Shown here one piece after another: positions 7,932 to 16,106 of a DNA stretch of 64,000 nucleotides. Below the pieces are notes generated by a model. It made no database searches. It worked only from the letters and a program-made list of their open reading frames with translations, and was not told the origin of the DNA. The stretch comes from JBHPHA01 sp042569905 (GTDB taxonomy: Bacteria; Patescibacteriota; Minisyncoccia; Moranbacterales; UBA9337). The translations under genes were made by a program, and so were the position numbers. How positions within the stretch are numbered: position 1 is the first letter of the stretch; each line of letters starts with the position of its first letter. The stretch covers positions 1-64,000 of the forward strand of contig JBHPHA010000003.1 in NCBI GenBank assembly GCA_042569905.1, given 5' to 3'.

Positions 7932-8029
7932 TACAATTCGGTTGAAATAAACCAGCGCTCAATGCAGTAAGCAAGAAGAGCTAAGAAAGCATCCATTTTA
8001 TTGTGGCTAATTTCTTAGCTCTTTTTTAT
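7932..8029 (+). ncRNA. Candidate small RNA of about 95-100 nt
   Basis: A perfect consensus promoter is followed about 40-50 nt later by a 13-bp perfect stem (7976-7988 with 8011-8023, AAGAGCTAAGAAA) with a 22-nt loop and a T6 tract. The only ATG frame near the start is six codons long with no Shine-Dalgarno. This is the layout of a free-standing small regulatory RNA. I cannot assign it to tmRNA, 6S, SRP or RNase P RNA; it is too short for those. The target is unknown. Confidence 0.6.
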
Positions 8030-8145
8030 TTGCTATGGGGTAATCTATTAATTCGGCTACTGTCCTGTTTTTTGATTGAAAAAGGAGAGTAGGCTAATAT
8101 CAAGTAAAAGTTTAAGTCGGTGGATACTTATTTAAAGCCCTTTAT

Positions 8146-8231
8146 TTAAGCCAAAAAACGACCTTTAAAACTGCGTTCTGAGGGGTTTTGATGTGCGAGG
8201 TGGTGTGTGTATACTCTGGGATATGGCTTAA
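8146..8231 (+). repeat. 86-bp element, copy 1
   Basis: It begins TTAAGCCA and ends TGGCTTAA (8-bp terminal inverted repeat). A second 86-bp copy lies in opposite orientation at 10402-10487; by hand alignment 72 of 86 bases match. Both copies carry conserved AAAACGACCT-like and AGGGGTTTTG blocks and a GTATAC core. Confidence 0.85.
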
Positions 8232-8256
8232 CTGAGGGAAATATGCTGAAAAACCT

Positions 8257-8285
8257 TTGACTTTTTAATACTTCCAAGTTATATT
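8257..8285 (+). promoter_or_regulatory. Promoter for the 8351 gene
   Basis: TTGACT (8257-8262), 17 bp, TATATT (8280-8285). Confidence 0.8.
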
Positions 8286-8350
8286 TTGTATTCAGATTAG
8301 AATTAGTAACTTAACAAAAAAACTTCAACTACAAATAGGGGAGGATCATA

Positions 8351-8851
8351 ATGAATTTAGAGAAACGAAAACGTCCGTGTTCGAATCCGAAGTGTAACGA
8401 ATTGGGAGTAGAAGTTTGCCCAGACTGCAATGTGCACGGAGAGGTTCCTAGGCTTCCATGTTCATTTTGCGATGGAACAGGAAAAATTCCCTGGCTGTCA
8501 GAGGAGATCAAGCGAGCAACGGGCTCATCTCATGGAACTTGTTGGGCATGTGAAGGAACAGGGTCTGAGAGATTGAGAAGTATCGTTAGGTGTCAAAAAG
8601 TAATCAGAGAGTTTTTGGACAGAAGAATTCTGAAAGCTCTTGCTGTTTCCATCTATGCAGGTGAGTCCAAAAGAGCAACCTGCTCAGAATGGTTACGTGC
8701 AAACCTTTGCTTGTTTCCGAGTGATGATTTGATTAGAAAGCTATTTTTTAAAAAATGTCCCAAGTGCGAAGGGGATGAATATAAATCGTGTCCAGTGTGT
8801 GGCGATGAATGGGACAAATTTAACGTAGAGCCCAGTGATGATCATGATTGA
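8351..8851 (+). CDS. Orphan zinc-knuckle protein with helical insert (166 aa)
   Basis: The N-terminal third has CSNPKC, CPDC, CSFCDGTG and CWACEGTG; a middle helical stretch (about residues 75-130) is Arg/Leu-rich. The C-terminus has FKKCPKCEG and CPVC, closely matching FKKCPKCNG and CPTC in the protein at 9052. Two partly degenerate DnaJ-like zinc units therefore flank a helical segment. GGGGAGGATCAT precedes the ATG. It has its own promoter and terminator. Function unknown; paralogue of 9052. Confidence 0.8.
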   Translation: MNLEKRKRPCSNPKCNELGVEVCPDCNVHGEVPRLPCSFCDGTGKIPWLSEEIKRATGSSHGTCWACEGTGSERLRSIVRCQKVIREFLDRRILKALAVSIYAGESKRATCSEWLRANLCLFPSDDLIRKLFFKKCPKCEGDEYKSCPVCGDEWDKFNVEPSDDHD

Positions 8852-8869
8852 GAAGTAGTTTTGCAATTT

Positions 8870-8899
8870 AACAGGATAGAAAAATCTATCCTGTTTTTT
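8870..8899 (+). terminator. Terminator (repeat type B, copy 1)
   Basis: AACAGGATAGA / TCTATCCTGTT hairpin and T6; the same design and flanks recur at 9593-9622. Confidence 0.85.
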
Positions 8900-8961
8900 A
8901 ATTGGGAATAATATAATCAGTTTAATTAGAGGTCGAAGCAAGTCTTACTGAGTAGAAGTCT

Positions 8962-8990
8962 TTGACTTTTTGATTAGAATGGACTATATT
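8962..8990 (+). promoter_or_regulatory. Promoter for the 9052 gene
   Basis: TTGACT (8962-8967), 17 bp, TATATT (8985-8990), the same boxes as for the 8351 gene. Confidence 0.8.
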
Positions 8991-9051
8991 TCAATCAAGC
9001 AAAATTAGTATTTTAAAAAAATAAATCAACTCAAAAATAGGGGAGAAGGAA

Positions 9052-9564
9052 ATGAGTTATGAAAAACTACTGTATCGTCCATGTCCACATCCAGCCTGCA
9101 ATGGATCTGGGGATATAATTTGCCTTGCTTGTGATCAAAGAGGGCTTGCGCCAAAAAAACCTTGCCCAGATTGTCAGGGCAAAGGATTTCGAATAGGTCC
9201 TATCAAAGGCATGTCGATGGGAGTAACGGTTTCAACTTGCGTCACCTGTAATGGAACAGGTATTCAAGGACTCAGTAAATTCAAGACTTATTTGATTGAA
9301 AATTTTAACTTTCTTAAGGAGTTTCATTTTAAAAAATGCCCAAAATGCAACGGCAAAAAACTAACAACCTGTCCAACCTGTGAAGGAGCGGGGGAGATTG
9401 TTAATGATAACCCGTGCAAAAAATGCAAAGGCGCAGGTTGTCAGTTTGGGTCAGTAGGCAACGGAGGGACTGGTATAGTGGTAGCTACTTGCTCAAGATG
9501 TCATGGAACTTGCACAGAGGAGAACGAAAGTCACAGTGAGAGAGCGCGACCTGATTTATTTTAA
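9052..9564 (+). CDS. Orphan zinc-knuckle protein, eight CxxC motifs (170 aa)
   Basis: Two DnaJ-like zinc regions are separated by a short helix (about residues 80-100). The first has CNGSG, CLAC, CPDCQGKG and CVTCNGTG; the second has CPKCNGKK, CPTCEGAG, CKKCKGAG and CSRC. The spacing fits about four zinc sites. No J domain. Paralogue of 8351, with the same promoter boxes, the same GGGGAG ribosome site and a near-identical terminator, so a tandem duplication is likely. It may be a chaperone-like or RNA/protein-binding zinc protein. Confidence 0.85.
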   Translation: MSYEKLLYRPCPHPACNGSGDIICLACDQRGLAPKKPCPDCQGKGFRIGPIKGMSMGVTVSTCVTCNGTGIQGLSKFKTYLIENFNFLKEFHFKKCPKCNGKKLTTCPTCEGAGEIVNDNPCKKCKGAGCQFGSVGNGGTGIVVATCSRCHGTCTEENESHSERARPDLF

Positions 9565-9592
9565 TCAAATAATGCTTTTACAGTGGAGTACT

Positions 9593-9622
9593 AACGGGGT
9601 AGAAAAATCTATCCCGTTTTTT
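9593..9622 (+). terminator. Terminator (repeat type B, copy 2)
   Basis: AACGGGGTAGA / TCTATCCCGTT hairpin with compensatory changes relative to 8870-8899; T6. Confidence 0.85.
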
Positions 9623-10401
9623 AATAGGAAATAATACTGTATATGAGTTAGAAAAAAGAGGGATTCTAGAAAGAGCTTAAAGTGACATATTATAAAGAAA
9701 AGGGCTTATTCAAGCTATATTATCCGTGTCGCCAAATGTATCTTTTACGACATAGAGCTAAATAAAACCTTTATTTAAAGCATTATTCAATATTACATAT
9801 TTATTACTTTTAGTGCACTGTATATGAGTAATTATATTAATAGATTAAGTATACTAATGCATTGCTATGGGTCTATTAAGACGACGCTCAAAATTGAGCT
9901 GTAAGAAATGTAATATAATTTTTGGTATCAATATATCACTTAAATAAAAATATTACTTAGAATTGATTTATTTTTTCTAAATTATTTAAAATATATTCTC
10001 TCAACTGTATGCTTATAATTCTTGATATCAATATACCTGACTATATCTCAAATTGCATTAGAGATCATTTATTTAACTCTATTTTATATTTTCTAAAAAA
10101 AGTTTAGATTTAATTTAAACTGAGTGTAATAAAAAAATAATTTATTAACTAGAATAAAAAAATACTTTTCATCAGTTATTATCTCATTACTAGAATTGTA
10201 TAATTATAATTCGTCTACACGACACAGTATGTTTATTTGTAATTACTCAAATACTTCAAATACAGAAAGTAAAGAATACCCCCTCTTTACGGATAATAAA
10301 AAAGAGTCTTTTTTTCCGAACAACACCCCTACTCCTTAGTCCTGTCTCGCTTATTTTAGAAATTAGGTAGCTTTTAGCAAAAACCCTGTTTTTTGGCTCT
10401 G
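9623..10401. other. Gene-free, very AT-rich stretch
   Basis: About 780 bp with stops in all frames, no tRNA fold and no clear promoter-terminator pair. It contains short A/T runs and scattered TATAAT-like words. It may be a decayed insert between the zinc-knuckle genes and the second copy of the 86-bp element. Confidence 0.6.
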
Positions 10402-10487
10402 TTAAGCCATATTCTATGGTATACTCATACCACCTTACATTACAAAACCCCTTAGAGCGCAGTTTTAGAGGTCGTTTTTTGGCTTAA
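10402..10487 (-). repeat. 86-bp element, copy 2 (inverted)
   Basis: Inverted partner of 8146-8231, same length and same TTAAGCCA/TGGCTTAA ends. One base further out on both sides the ends read GTTAAGCC and GGCTTAAC. Confidence 0.85.
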
Positions 10488-10572
10488 CCACGGGGTTTTT
10501 CGGGAGTGTTATTTTTATCCATTCTATCTTTAAATTTCTAAATTTGTATGAGATATTTATAATTCGTATATT

Positions 10573-10611
10573 AAAAAACTCCCCAGGATCTTTATAGATC
10601 TCTCGGGGAGT
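10573..10611 (-). terminator. Terminator of phoH
   Basis: ACTCCCC / GGGGAGT hairpin with an inner AGATC/GATCT stem; T6 on the minus strand. Confidence 0.85.
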
Positions 10612-10632
10612 ATGATTATTCTCTGACATTTG

Positions 10633-12063
10633 TTAGCCAAAGTTTTTAAGTGCTTTGGTTAATCTCCTGGCGAATGTGGACCGCAAGTTTTCTTGCAGCG
10701 TAATATGTCCAGTTTCAGCAGCTATGTCACTATCACGATACAACCATTCGATAAACAGAGCCAGGCCATTGGAGTACGATGAAAGATAGGGATTGTCAAT
10801 TTGATTAAGATCACCAGTAAAAATCATCTTAGACCCTTCCCCAATTCTTGTAGCAATTGTCTTCATTTCATGAGACGTCAGATTTTGAGCCTCGTCAATC
10901 AAGATTATGCTCCTTCGAATTGTTCTTCCACGAATGTACTGCAGGGGCTCAAAAACGAGAATGCCTTTTTTGATTAAATCGTTGACTGAATAGGGGAATA
11001 AATCATTATCATCAGCTGCTTTTTTGTTGAATTCTGCAATCAGAAATTCAAGGTTGTCGATAATCGGTTGCATCCAATGACTCATTTTTTCATCCTTATT
11101 CCCAGGCAAAAAACCAAAGTCTTTCCCCATTGGAATCAAAGGGCGAGAGACATAAATTTTTTCAAATATGGGATCTTCACGCCCCTCAATTACTCTCGCA
11201 GAAGCATTGAAAATGGATTCCAAAGCATAAGCCATAGCCAAAAGAGTTTTACCAGTACCCGCCTCGCCCGTCAGTGTAATTAAACTAATATCAGGATCTA
11301 ACAATAAATTTGCGGCCATCAATTGTTGAACGTTACGCGGTCTGATGCTAAAGATATCTTTAACAATATCAGGCACCACAGCTGCATAGTCACCACCATC
11401 AACAATTCCAATTCCAGAATGCTTTGAATTGCCTTCATCCTTCAGTATTACAAATTGATTTTTACGAAGCCTCAATTCTGAAGACAAAACAATTCCGGAA
11501 TCCTTATAGAAGTCGTCGATCTCTTGAGCGGAAACCTCAATCTCTTTAAATCCAGTATATGAACTCTCCTTTCTTAGTTCTGGTTTTCTCCCAAGGTCAT
11601 CAAAATCATCGTCCTTAATCCCTAAAGACCAAGCTTTCAGTCCAGCATTGACATCTTGGGTGATGAAAATAACTTCTCGTTCACTGTGCTTACCTTGAAG
11701 ATATTTAGCAACTGCTAAAATCCAGTTATCATTAACACTCGTCTCCAGATTGCAGTCCTTCATCACTTTTAAAATATCCTCGTGATGATTAATCAAAATA
11801 AAGAGATTTCCTCCTCCGCTCAAAGGAATTGGATCTCCAAAGTTTACACCTTTTCTTTTTTTGTTTATAAACCGTGAGACTTCCCGAGCAGTTCTTTTGA
11901 GATCTTCTCTGTCTTTGTATTTTTTAACCTTATCGAGTTCTTCAATGACAGTCATTGGAAGATAGACATCGTTGTCTCCAAAAGCATCAATAGCTCCTGG
12001 ACTATGCAGCAAAACATTCGTATCAAGTACAAATATTTTTCTTTCTTTAGGAAGTGTCGTCAT
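10633..12063 (-). CDS. phoH: PhoH-like protein: PIN domain + PhoH ATPase
   Basis: Cytosolic protein joining an N-terminal PIN-type RNase domain (residues 9-150; FVLDTNVLLH and the acidic pocket VIEELDKVK) to a C-terminal PhoH P-loop ATPase (Walker A GEAGTGKT, Walker B IILIDEAQN). In PIN-PhoH (PhoH2/YlaK-type) proteins the ATPase drives RNA unwinding and the PIN domain cleaves RNA. The 476-aa length is normal. AAGGAGT precedes ATG 12063. Monocistronic, with a strong terminator. It sits between two accessory gene runs. Confidence 0.93.
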   Translation of the reverse strand: MTTLPKERKIFVLDTNVLLHSPGAIDAFGDNDVYLPMTVIEELDKVKKYKDREDLKRTAREVSRFINKKRKGVNFGDPIPLSGGGNLFILINHHEDILKVMKDCNLETSVNDNWILAVAKYLQGKHSEREVIFITQDVNAGLKAWSLGIKDDDFDDLGRKPELRKESSYTGFKEIEVSAQEIDDFYKDSGIVLSSELRLRKNQFVILKDEGNSKHSGIGIVDGGDYAAVVPDIVKDIFSIRPRNVQQLMAANLLLDPDISLITLTGEAGTGKTLLAMAYALESIFNASARVIEGREDPIFEKIYVSRPLIPMGKDFGFLPGNKDEKMSHWMQPIIDNLEFLIAEFNKKAADDNDLFPYSVNDLIKKGILVFEPLQYIRGRTIRRSIILIDEAQNLTSHEMKTIATRIGEGSKMIFTGDLNQIDNPYLSSYSNGLALFIEWLYRDSDIAAETGHITLQENLRSTFARRLTKALKNFG

Positions 12064-12269
12064 TTCTGACTCCTTGTGTTGAATTTAAGGTTACTATTCT
12101 CCTTCTTGTATTTAATTCAAGAAGGAAGTATCCTGGTATAAAAAATAAAAACCTCCATGGTTGAGTTGGTAAACTTTTTTTATTGTAAACGTGCTAAATA
12201 ATATATGAATGGAGTATACTTCAAAACAGACATTAAATCAATCCCCCGCCCCCATTTTCTTTGTAAAAT

Positions 12270-12302
12270 AAAAAGGAGTCCGCATTTGCGAATCTCCTTT
12301 TG
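12270..12302 (-). terminator. Terminator after the 12321 gene
   Basis: AAAAGGAG.TTCGCA / TGCGGA.CTCCTTTTT hairpin on the minus strand. Fourteen bases of one arm recur at 13066-13079. Confidence 0.8.
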
Positions 12303-12320
12303 AGTTTCCTGTTGTATTAC

Positions 12321-12965
12321 TTATTTAATTTTAGCAATTAAAAACTCTGCATCGCCGAAAAAGATATTGTTATTCGATTCTTCAAGGCTAAGATAGTAGC
12401 GCTCAGACCTTCTCTCGAAAACTATTTTGTAATATCCTCTACGACAACCAAATACCGCGCAGTGAATCTTGTTTTCAGGAAGATCCTTTTCTCTACCTGC
12501 AAGCGATACAACAAACGCAAGCATTTCATTTAACTCAAAAACATCGAAGTTATGATGTTTTTTTAATTGAAGAAAGTGCTCAACTTCAATTTCTTCAGGA
12601 CACAGTTCCTGCAATGGAATTAATGCCACATTGAGATTGAACCTATTAGTTTCTGATTCTTGGCCTAAGTACTCGTCATTCAATAATTCGAATAATTTTG
12701 AGAGTCCTAAATTACGTATTCCTCCGAAATGTATATGTTCTGTATCATGCAGAATAAGATGCTTTATGACTCTCAGCGAACACTCTTCTTGCATATTCAT
12801 TGCCTTAAGCTCTAGCGGCGGCAAAACTTGGATCATCCGTTTTTTAAATCCGTCCATACCTCGACACTGCCTTAGAAGATCAATGTCTTTTTCAGAAATG
12901 AAAGGAGCCACGTTTTTTGTAAAAAATGCAATTAACTCCATAACGTACTTCAGTCTCTTTCTCAT
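12321..12965 (-). CDS. Orphan soluble protein (214 aa)
   Basis: No recognised family. It is mixed helix/strand with a Leu-rich N-terminal region and a C-terminal FERRSERYYLSLEESN followed by FFGDAEFLIAKIK. The FFGxxE pattern near the C-terminus also occurs in the 27011 product (NFFFGEKDD), but this is too short to claim homology. GGGAG precedes ATG 12965. Own promoter (13030-13058) and terminator. Confidence 0.7.
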   Translation of the reverse strand: MRKRLKYVMELIAFFTKNVAPFISEKDIDLLRQCRGMDGFKKRMIQVLPPLELKAMNMQEECSLRVIKHLILHDTEHIHFGGIRNLGLSKLFELLNDEYLGQESETNRFNLNVALIPLQELCPEEIEVEHFLQLKKHHNFDVFELNEMLAFVVSLAGREKDLPENKIHCAVFGCRRGYYKIVFERRSERYYLSLEESNNNIFFGDAEFLIAKIK

Positions 12966-13029
12966 GATAATTCTCCCGTTGTGTTGTTGCAGTGTTTTTT
13001 GAATTGCTGTTTTAAAGGACTAATATACA

Positions 13030-13058
13030 ATATTAGCATAATATTGATGTTTTGTCAA
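13030..13058 (-). promoter_or_regulatory. Promoter for the 12321 gene
   Basis: Minus strand TTGACA (13058-13053), 17 bp, TAATAT (13035-13030). Confidence 0.85.
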
Positions 13059-13087
13059 TCAAAAATTGCGAATCTCCTTATCGAAAA

Positions 13088-13594
13088 TTATACAGGATAT
13101 GGAAAATATCTACCGATGGTCCTTTTTATCCATCTTTTTACCCTGCTTTCCGAGGGTGGCCTTGGAGTGCAAGCTATGAAATAACACACCGCAACAAGTA
13201 ATCCTTTTGCTATGACTATAAATATGCCTCCCTTTGCAATGACTACAGCATCTGCTGCAAACATAGCTATCGCACCATACCTCGATTGATAGAAAGTAGC
13301 CAGCTCATTTGCTACGTGTTTATAATTTTCCTCAAAAGAACCCTCGGCTTTTAAGCTGCCGAGGAATAGAAGAATACAGAGGATCAAATGTAATCCTGCT
13401 AAACTACTGAGAGCAACAGTTGCTGGAGTTCCCTCAACATGACCTACGTCGATGTAGAATTGTAGGCAAATGAGGTAAAACATTATTACATTAATCAATT
13501 TTGCCCAGAAGAAATTATTAACCCCCACTAAGTCATCTGTCCAGTGAGAAAACTTCTGAAACCCATTTAATGCCCAAGTATCAAAACCTCTCAT
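13088..13594 (-). CDS. Orphan integral membrane protein (168 aa)
   Basis: About four TM helices (roughly residues 28-48, 60-80, 108-125 and 128-142) and an Arg/Lys-rich C-terminal tail (RVKRWIKRTIGR) that should be cytosolic. GGGGAGG precedes ATG 13594 and a consensus promoter lies at 13663-13691. No full terminator follows; instead a half-terminator sequence abuts the next promoter. Function unknown. Confidence 0.7.
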   Translation of the reverse strand: MRGFDTWALNGFQKFSHWTDDLVGVNNFFWAKLINVIMFYLICLQFYIDVGHVEGTPATVALSSLAGLHLILCILLFLGSLKAEGSFEENYKHVANELATFYQSRYGAIAMFAADAVVIAKGGIFIVIAKGLLVAVCYFIACTPRPPSESRVKRWIKRTIGRYFPYPV

Positions 13595-13662
13595 AATAAC
13601 TACCTCCCCTTTGCATAATTTACTTGATTATGAATTTTTCTTTTAAAAAGAACTAATACACA

Positions 13663-13691
13663 ATATTATCATATTTTCGATACGTTGTCAA
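13663..13691 (-). promoter_or_regulatory. Promoter for the 13088 gene
   Basis: Minus strand TTGACA (13691-13686), 17 bp, TAATAT (13668-13663), immediately beside the alaS-side terminator. Confidence 0.85.
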
Positions 13692-13692
13692 G

Positions 13693-13722
13693 CAAAAACC
13701 CCGTTTTTTAGGCGGGGTTTAG
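13693..13722 (-). terminator. Terminator of the alaS transcript
   Basis: AAACCCCG / CGGGGTTT hairpin with T-runs; probably works on both strands. Confidence 0.8.
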
Positions 13723-13767
13723 TGATGTTGACTAATTATTTCTTATCGTTACTATACTGTATTAAAT

Positions 13768-13890
13768 TTAGTACACCAATAATGCCACAGAATGAATAAT
13801 AATACCAACAAACATGGACACCGCCAAAATAACCTCGTCGATATTTGAATCAGCAAATACAGGAGGAAGTCCAACTGAAAAAGATATCAT
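13768..13890 (-). CDS. Micro-ORF coupled to alaS: 40-aa hydrophobic peptide
   Basis: The ATG shares a base with the alaS stop (TAATG), the arrangement of translational re-initiation. The product is 40 aa with one strong TM segment (VILAVSMFVGIIIHSVALLV) after an ADSNIDE turn. It ends before the alaS-side terminator, so it would be on the alaS mRNA. No family recognised; it could be chance. Confidence 0.4.
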   Translation of the reverse strand: MISFSVGLPPVFADSNIDEVILAVSMFVGIIIHSVALLVY

Positions 13891-15809
13891 TACGTTAGGA
13901 TTGCTTTAATTCTTCGAACTCCTGCTCCAGAGGATTGTTCTTTTTTGATTTTGAATATTCCAAGCTCGCTTGTGTTTTTGATGTGTGGTCCTCCACAAAT
14001 TTCACATGAGAAGGTTTCTTTTTCATCTCCAACTGTGTAGACTTTTACTTTTTCACCATATTTTGAATCAAATACTCCAACTGCTCCTTTTGCCTTTGCT
14101 TCATCAATAGGCATTTCCTCAACCATGACTGGGAATTTCTTTTTGATGATTTCATTAACCAGCTCTTCAACTTCTTGCTTCTGTCCATCAGTCATCTTCT
14201 CATCATGAGAAAAGTCAAAACGAAGCCTCTCAGCAGTAATATTTGATCCTCGTTGCTCGACATGAGTTCCAAGTACAACTCTAAGCGCCGCAAGCATCAA
14301 ATGGGCCACTGTATGAAGCTTTTTGGTCTCTTCTCCACTATCTGCTAATCCACCCTTAAACTTCCCCGCTGAGGCTGTTTTTGAGAGTTCTTGATGCTTT
14401 TTAAGTCTTCTTTTGAATTCCTCCTCATAAGCTCTTAGATTTCTCTTACCTAGCTCCTCTTGTATCATCTCAAAAGGAAATCCGTATGTTTGATATAGAT
14501 CAAAAACTTTCTCAGGATCAACATCCTTGCCTACTACTGGATGATACTCATCAGATTCTAATACTTTTGACCCTATTGGATACAATTTATTTAAAATTCT
14601 TAAGCCTTTCTCAAGTGTCCGCCCAAACTTAATTTCTTCTTTCTTTAGTTCGTCTAAAATAAACTCTGAATTCTTTTCCAATTCAGGATAAGCCTCCTTA
14701 TATTCATCAATCACAATCTGAGCTAAGTGATTTGCCCAAGTTTCTTTTTCAATTTCAAGAGTTTTTCCATGGCGAATTGCTCTTCGAATTAGTCTTCGAA
14801 CAACATATCCTTGATCTTTGTTTGATGGAGCAATTCCCTTGTCATCTCCCATAATGAAAGTTGCGGCTTTGATGTGATCAGCAATTACTCTCATTGATTT
14901 CTTCACGTCATCAGAATCACCATACTTCTTCTTCGAAAGCCATTCAATTTTTTCGATAATTGCATATAAGGAATCTATTTTAAACATATCAGGATCACCG
15001 TTTTTTGCTGCTGTAATTCTTTCTAGTCCTCCACCAAAGTCAATATTTCCTTTTGGTAAAGCTTCAAAACCTTTTTCAGTCTTGATATATTGCATGAAAA
15101 CATTATTTCCAATTTCCAAGAATCGTCCACAATCACAATTAACATGACACGGTTCATCTTTGAATTCAGATTTTTCATGAAGACCAAGATCCTCACCAAA
15201 GTCCCAAAACATCTCACTATCTGGTCCTCCAGGTTCACCTACTGGCATGTTACCAGTAACACCTGCACGAGACCACCAGTTTTTCCCTTCGTCATAGTAG
15301 AAAATCTTTCCACCTTGCATTCCCTTTTCCTCTGAGAAATCAACATCCTTAGCTTCGATTCCAGCTTCAGAAAATTCTTTTTTCCAAAAATCAACGGCCT
15401 CAGTGTCACGAGAGATACCTATTTCATCATTACCACGAAAAACGGTTATATAAAGATTTTTTGGATCTAGTCCAATTTCTTTTATTAAGAATTCAAATAT
15501 CCAAGATATCTGATCCTTTTTAGAATAGTCTCCAAGGCTCCAATTACCCAACATTTCAAATAATGTTGTATGCCGATTGTCTCCAACTTCCTCAATGTCC
15601 TGTGCTCTAAAGCATTTTTGTGAATCAGTAATCCGTGTTCCCAATGGATGTTTTTCTCCCAATAGATATGGAACCATCGGTTGCATCCCTGATCCAGTAA
15701 ACAATGTTGTCGGGTCATTTTGCGGCATTAAAGAATCCGAAGGGATTATGACATGTCCCTTCGATTCAAAAAACTTTAAATATTTCTCTCTAATTTCACT
15801 TGCTTTCAT
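13890..15809 (-). CDS. alaS: Alanyl-tRNA synthetase lacking the C-Ala domain
   Basis: Charges tRNA-Ala. At 639 aa it has the class II catalytic domain (SGMQPMVPYL motif, FEMLGNWSLGDY, GGGLER motif 3) and the editing domain, with the zinc/editing residues in HTVAH and CGGPH. It stops at GAGVRRIKAILT, where typical 850-880-aa enzymes continue into the DHHA1/C-Ala region. Such shortening is seen in reduced genomes. It starts at 15809 without a Shine-Dalgarno. The stop overlaps the 40-aa micro-ORF. Confidence 0.95.
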   Translation of the reverse strand: MKASEIREKYLKFFESKGHVIIPSDSLMPQNDPTTLFTGSGMQPMVPYLLGEKHPLGTRITDSQKCFRAQDIEEVGDNRHTTLFEMLGNWSLGDYSKKDQISWIFEFLIKEIGLDPKNLYITVFRGNDEIGISRDTEAVDFWKKEFSEAGIEAKDVDFSEEKGMQGGKIFYYDEGKNWWSRAGVTGNMPVGEPGGPDSEMFWDFGEDLGLHEKSEFKDEPCHVNCDCGRFLEIGNNVFMQYIKTEKGFEALPKGNIDFGGGLERITAAKNGDPDMFKIDSLYAIIEKIEWLSKKKYGDSDDVKKSMRVIADHIKAATFIMGDDKGIAPSNKDQGYVVRRLIRRAIRHGKTLEIEKETWANHLAQIVIDEYKEAYPELEKNSEFILDELKKEEIKFGRTLEKGLRILNKLYPIGSKVLESDEYHPVVGKDVDPEKVFDLYQTYGFPFEMIQEELGKRNLRAYEEEFKRRLKKHQELSKTASAGKFKGGLADSGEETKKLHTVAHLMLAALRVVLGTHVEQRGSNITAERLRFDFSHDEKMTDGQKQEVEELVNEIIKKKFPVMVEEMPIDEAKAKGAVGVFDSKYGEKVKVYTVGDEKETFSCEICGGPHIKNTSELGIFKIKKEQSSGAGVRRIKAILT

Positions 15810-15834
15810 ATGTAAACAATAAATTCAAAAATAA

Positions 15835-16071
15835 TTATTCCCTTGTCATAGCAGTTAACGCATCCTTAACATTGCGATCACTAACATAAAGACCATTGGT
15901 TCTTAATTCTACTCCTAGCAGTCTAATTGCTTCTTCAGCTTCCATTTCACCCCTGCCTAATTTACGTTCTATATCTCGAATCCTTCCTTCTTGTCCACTA
16001 TTTAAGCCTCCCTTGTCCTTATCATCTACAAATTTTTTTACATCATTTAATACTGGCAAATTTACGATCAT
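15835..16071 (-). CDS. Small orphan protein (78 aa)
   Basis: Charged helical protein (GRIRDIERKLGRGEMEAEEAI). It sits between mnmA/coiled-coil and alaS in one direction, so it is probably part of that transcript. No Shine-Dalgarno. No recognised domain. Confidence 0.6.
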   Translation of the reverse strand: MIVNLPVLNDVKKFVDDKDKGGLNSGQEGRIRDIERKLGRGEMEAEEAIRLLGVELRTNGLYVSDRNVKDALTAMTRE

Positions 16072-16106
16072 TTAATAAACTCATATTTTTATTTTATTTA
16101 AAAAAA

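Noticed and set aside
8146..10487. The 86-bp elements as integron attC sites (ends GTTAAGC and GCTTAAC fit GTTRRRY/RYYYAAC).
   Set aside because: The two boxes are in the reverse order of attC (which starts with RYYYAAC and ends with GTTRRRY), copies are inverted rather than direct, and no integron integrase is in the window.
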